From contig JAYWGR010000001.1 of NCBI GenBank assembly GCA_043778145.1, positions 62,001-126,000 on the forward strand: a stretch of DNA of 64,000 bases. Direction: 5' to 3'. This stretch comes from LMDS01 sp043778145. Its GTDB lineage: Bacteria; Pseudomonadota; Gammaproteobacteria; Burkholderiales; Burkholderiaceae_C. Within the stretch, counting starts at the first letter, position 1. The number at the start of each line of letters is the position of its first letter. Made by a program: the position numbers and the translations under genes. Shown here piece after piece: positions 61,546 to 64,000 of this stretch. Under the pieces are notes generated by a model that saw only the letters and a program-made list of their open reading frames with translations, was not told the DNA's origin and searched no databases.

Positions 61546-62259
61546 ATGGAGAGATTGAAAGAGAACAAGGCTTTTCTTGCTCTGCACGCGGCACTGTTCG
61601 TCGTCGTGCTCATCGGCTTTTCCAGAACGTTCTACTTCAGCCAGTGGTTCGGTCAACCTGCCAACGACGCGGCGCTGGTGCTTCACGGTGCCGTCTTGAC
61701 GACTTGGTTCGCATTGACAACCGTTCAGGCTGGCCTGGCATCCAGTGGCCGGCGGAACTTGCATCGCGCCATGGCCATACCGGCCGCGCTCGTGGCGCTC
61801 GGCGTCGTCGCCACCGCCACCTGGATCAACACGCGCCTGGCTTTGAAGATTCAATCGCCAGGGTCGCCGTTGAACATGTTCGTCTGGGGAAACTACTTGA
61901 CGCTGTTCGCCTACGCGCTGCTGCTCGCGGTCGGCATCTCGTTTCGAAACCGGCCCGCCATTCACAGGCGGCTGGTCTTGTTCGCGTCCATCGCCATCAT
62001 CGGGCCCGCCTTTGCCCGGCTGGCTTTCTGGCCGATGTTGGGTGGTTCAGGCGTCGCTGGCGGCCCGCTCTTCGCCGTCGCGGGCATGCTGCTGTGCATG
62101 CTGACACTGGCAACGTACGACCGGCTCACATTCGGGCGAGTGCACCAAGCTACCTGGAGCGGCATCGCACTCATCTTCCTGTCCATCGGTATCGGGACGG
62201 GGCTCGGCCTGTCGGGGCTCGGCTTCGCGGCCCTGAAGCACATGCGTGAGTTCGCATGA
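61546..62259 (+). CDS. multi-pass membrane protein of unknown function
   Basis: A 237-residue protein with about seven hydrophobic helices. Conserved-looking histidines are spaced around helices: ALVLHGAVLTTWFALTTVQA, SGRRNLHRAMA and RPAIHRRLVLFASI. Such His pairs in adjacent helices can bind haem, but no family is recognised. The ATG at 61546 is chosen; a TTG at 61483 would add a polar leader. Lies between the PEP-CTERM and kinase genes on the same strand. Confidence 0.7.
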   Translation: MERLKENKAFLALHAALFVVVLIGFSRTFYFSQWFGQPANDAALVLHGAVLTTWFALTTVQAGLASSGRRNLHRAMAIPAALVALGVVATATWINTRLALKIQSPGSPLNMFVWGNYLTLFAYALLLAVGISFRNRPAIHRRLVLFASIAIIGPAFARLAFWPMLGGSGVAGGPLFAVAGMLLCMLTLATYDRLTFGRVHQATWSGIALIFLSIGIGTGLGLSGLGFAALKHMREFA

Positions 62260-62358
62260 CCGGCATGCGGCGCGAGTCCTTCTCGTCATGATGGCCGCCA
62301 TGGCTTTGCAAACTTCGTTCAGTCCCGGCTTGCGCTTGACGCTGTATCGGGCCGCGCG

Positions 62359-64000
<1,642 letters not shown>

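Overview
The window is 64 kb of high-GC, densely packed bacterial chromosome. Gene content and order point to a betaproteobacterium, most likely order Burkholderiales. Supporting this are trxB next to a Crp-like regulator and ftsK-lolA-rarA, a liv transporter operon, CDP-6-deoxy-glucoseen-reductase-like and PEP-CTERM genes, a GuaC of the 325-residue type and an aryl-polyene-type pigment cluster. This placement is inference from content, not from a search. No insertion sequence, integrase, prophage or CRISPR array was seen.

1-24 kb is mostly housekeeping. It holds a hybrid histidine kinase behind a 19-bp tandem repeat, a lipoprotein esterase and tRNA-Thr(CGT). A tightly overlapped minus-strand operon reads alpha/beta hydrolase, prfB (with its programmed frameshift), HAD phosphatase, pepN, fbp. 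Then come a GNAT enzyme, plsY, a RidA-family gene, trpS, purN, an RsmB-like rRNA methylase, a fatty acid desaturase, rpmB-rpmG, trxB, a Crp/Fnr regulator, and ftsK-lolA-rarA. 24.3-27.9 kb is a branched-chain amino acid ABC transporter operon (livHMGF) without a binding-protein gene.

28-49 kb is the main point of interest: a type II polyketide cluster of the aryl polyene (APE, xanthomonadin-like) class in two convergent halves. The plus-strand half (28.1-35.2 kb) has a flavin-dependent halogenase-like gene, an OmpV/MipA porin, a PlsC-type acyltransferase, a family 2 glycosyltransferase, a tiny exported peptide, a lipoprotein hydrolase, a PAP2 phosphatase, an ACP and a ketosynthase. The minus-strand half (49.1-35.3 kb) reads ACP, COG4648-type membrane protein, aryl-AMP ligase, dehydratase, LpxL-like acyltransferase, LolA-like carrier, MMPL exporter, polysaccharide deacetylase, methyltransferase, ketosynthase, chain-length-factor-like protein, second dehydratase, ketoreductase and a second halogenase-like flavoprotein. 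Nearly all genes are joined by 1-4 nt stop/start overlaps.

Three junctions in the minus-strand operon carry a 60-62 bp repeat family. It begins with a GTGA overlap and ends with a Shine-Dalgarno-like GAAGGTT. At the dehydratase-to-acyltransferase junction the repeats form a relay of three mini-ORFs, each stop overlapping the next start, that leads exactly to the acyltransferase start codon. At the methyltransferase the same repeat, with 60-bp period, is fused in frame to the protein N-terminus. This is the most unusual structure in the window.

49-64 kb returns to mixed genes: a ferredoxin-type reductase, NAD-dependent epimerase, hydroxyacid dehydrogenase, rhomboid protease, tRNA-Leu(CAA), cysM, NUDIX, tusA-like, galU, valS and guaC. 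The window ends in a signalling/surface locus: an ECF sigma factor, a PEP-CTERM protein, a membrane protein and a serine/threonine kinase that runs off the window.
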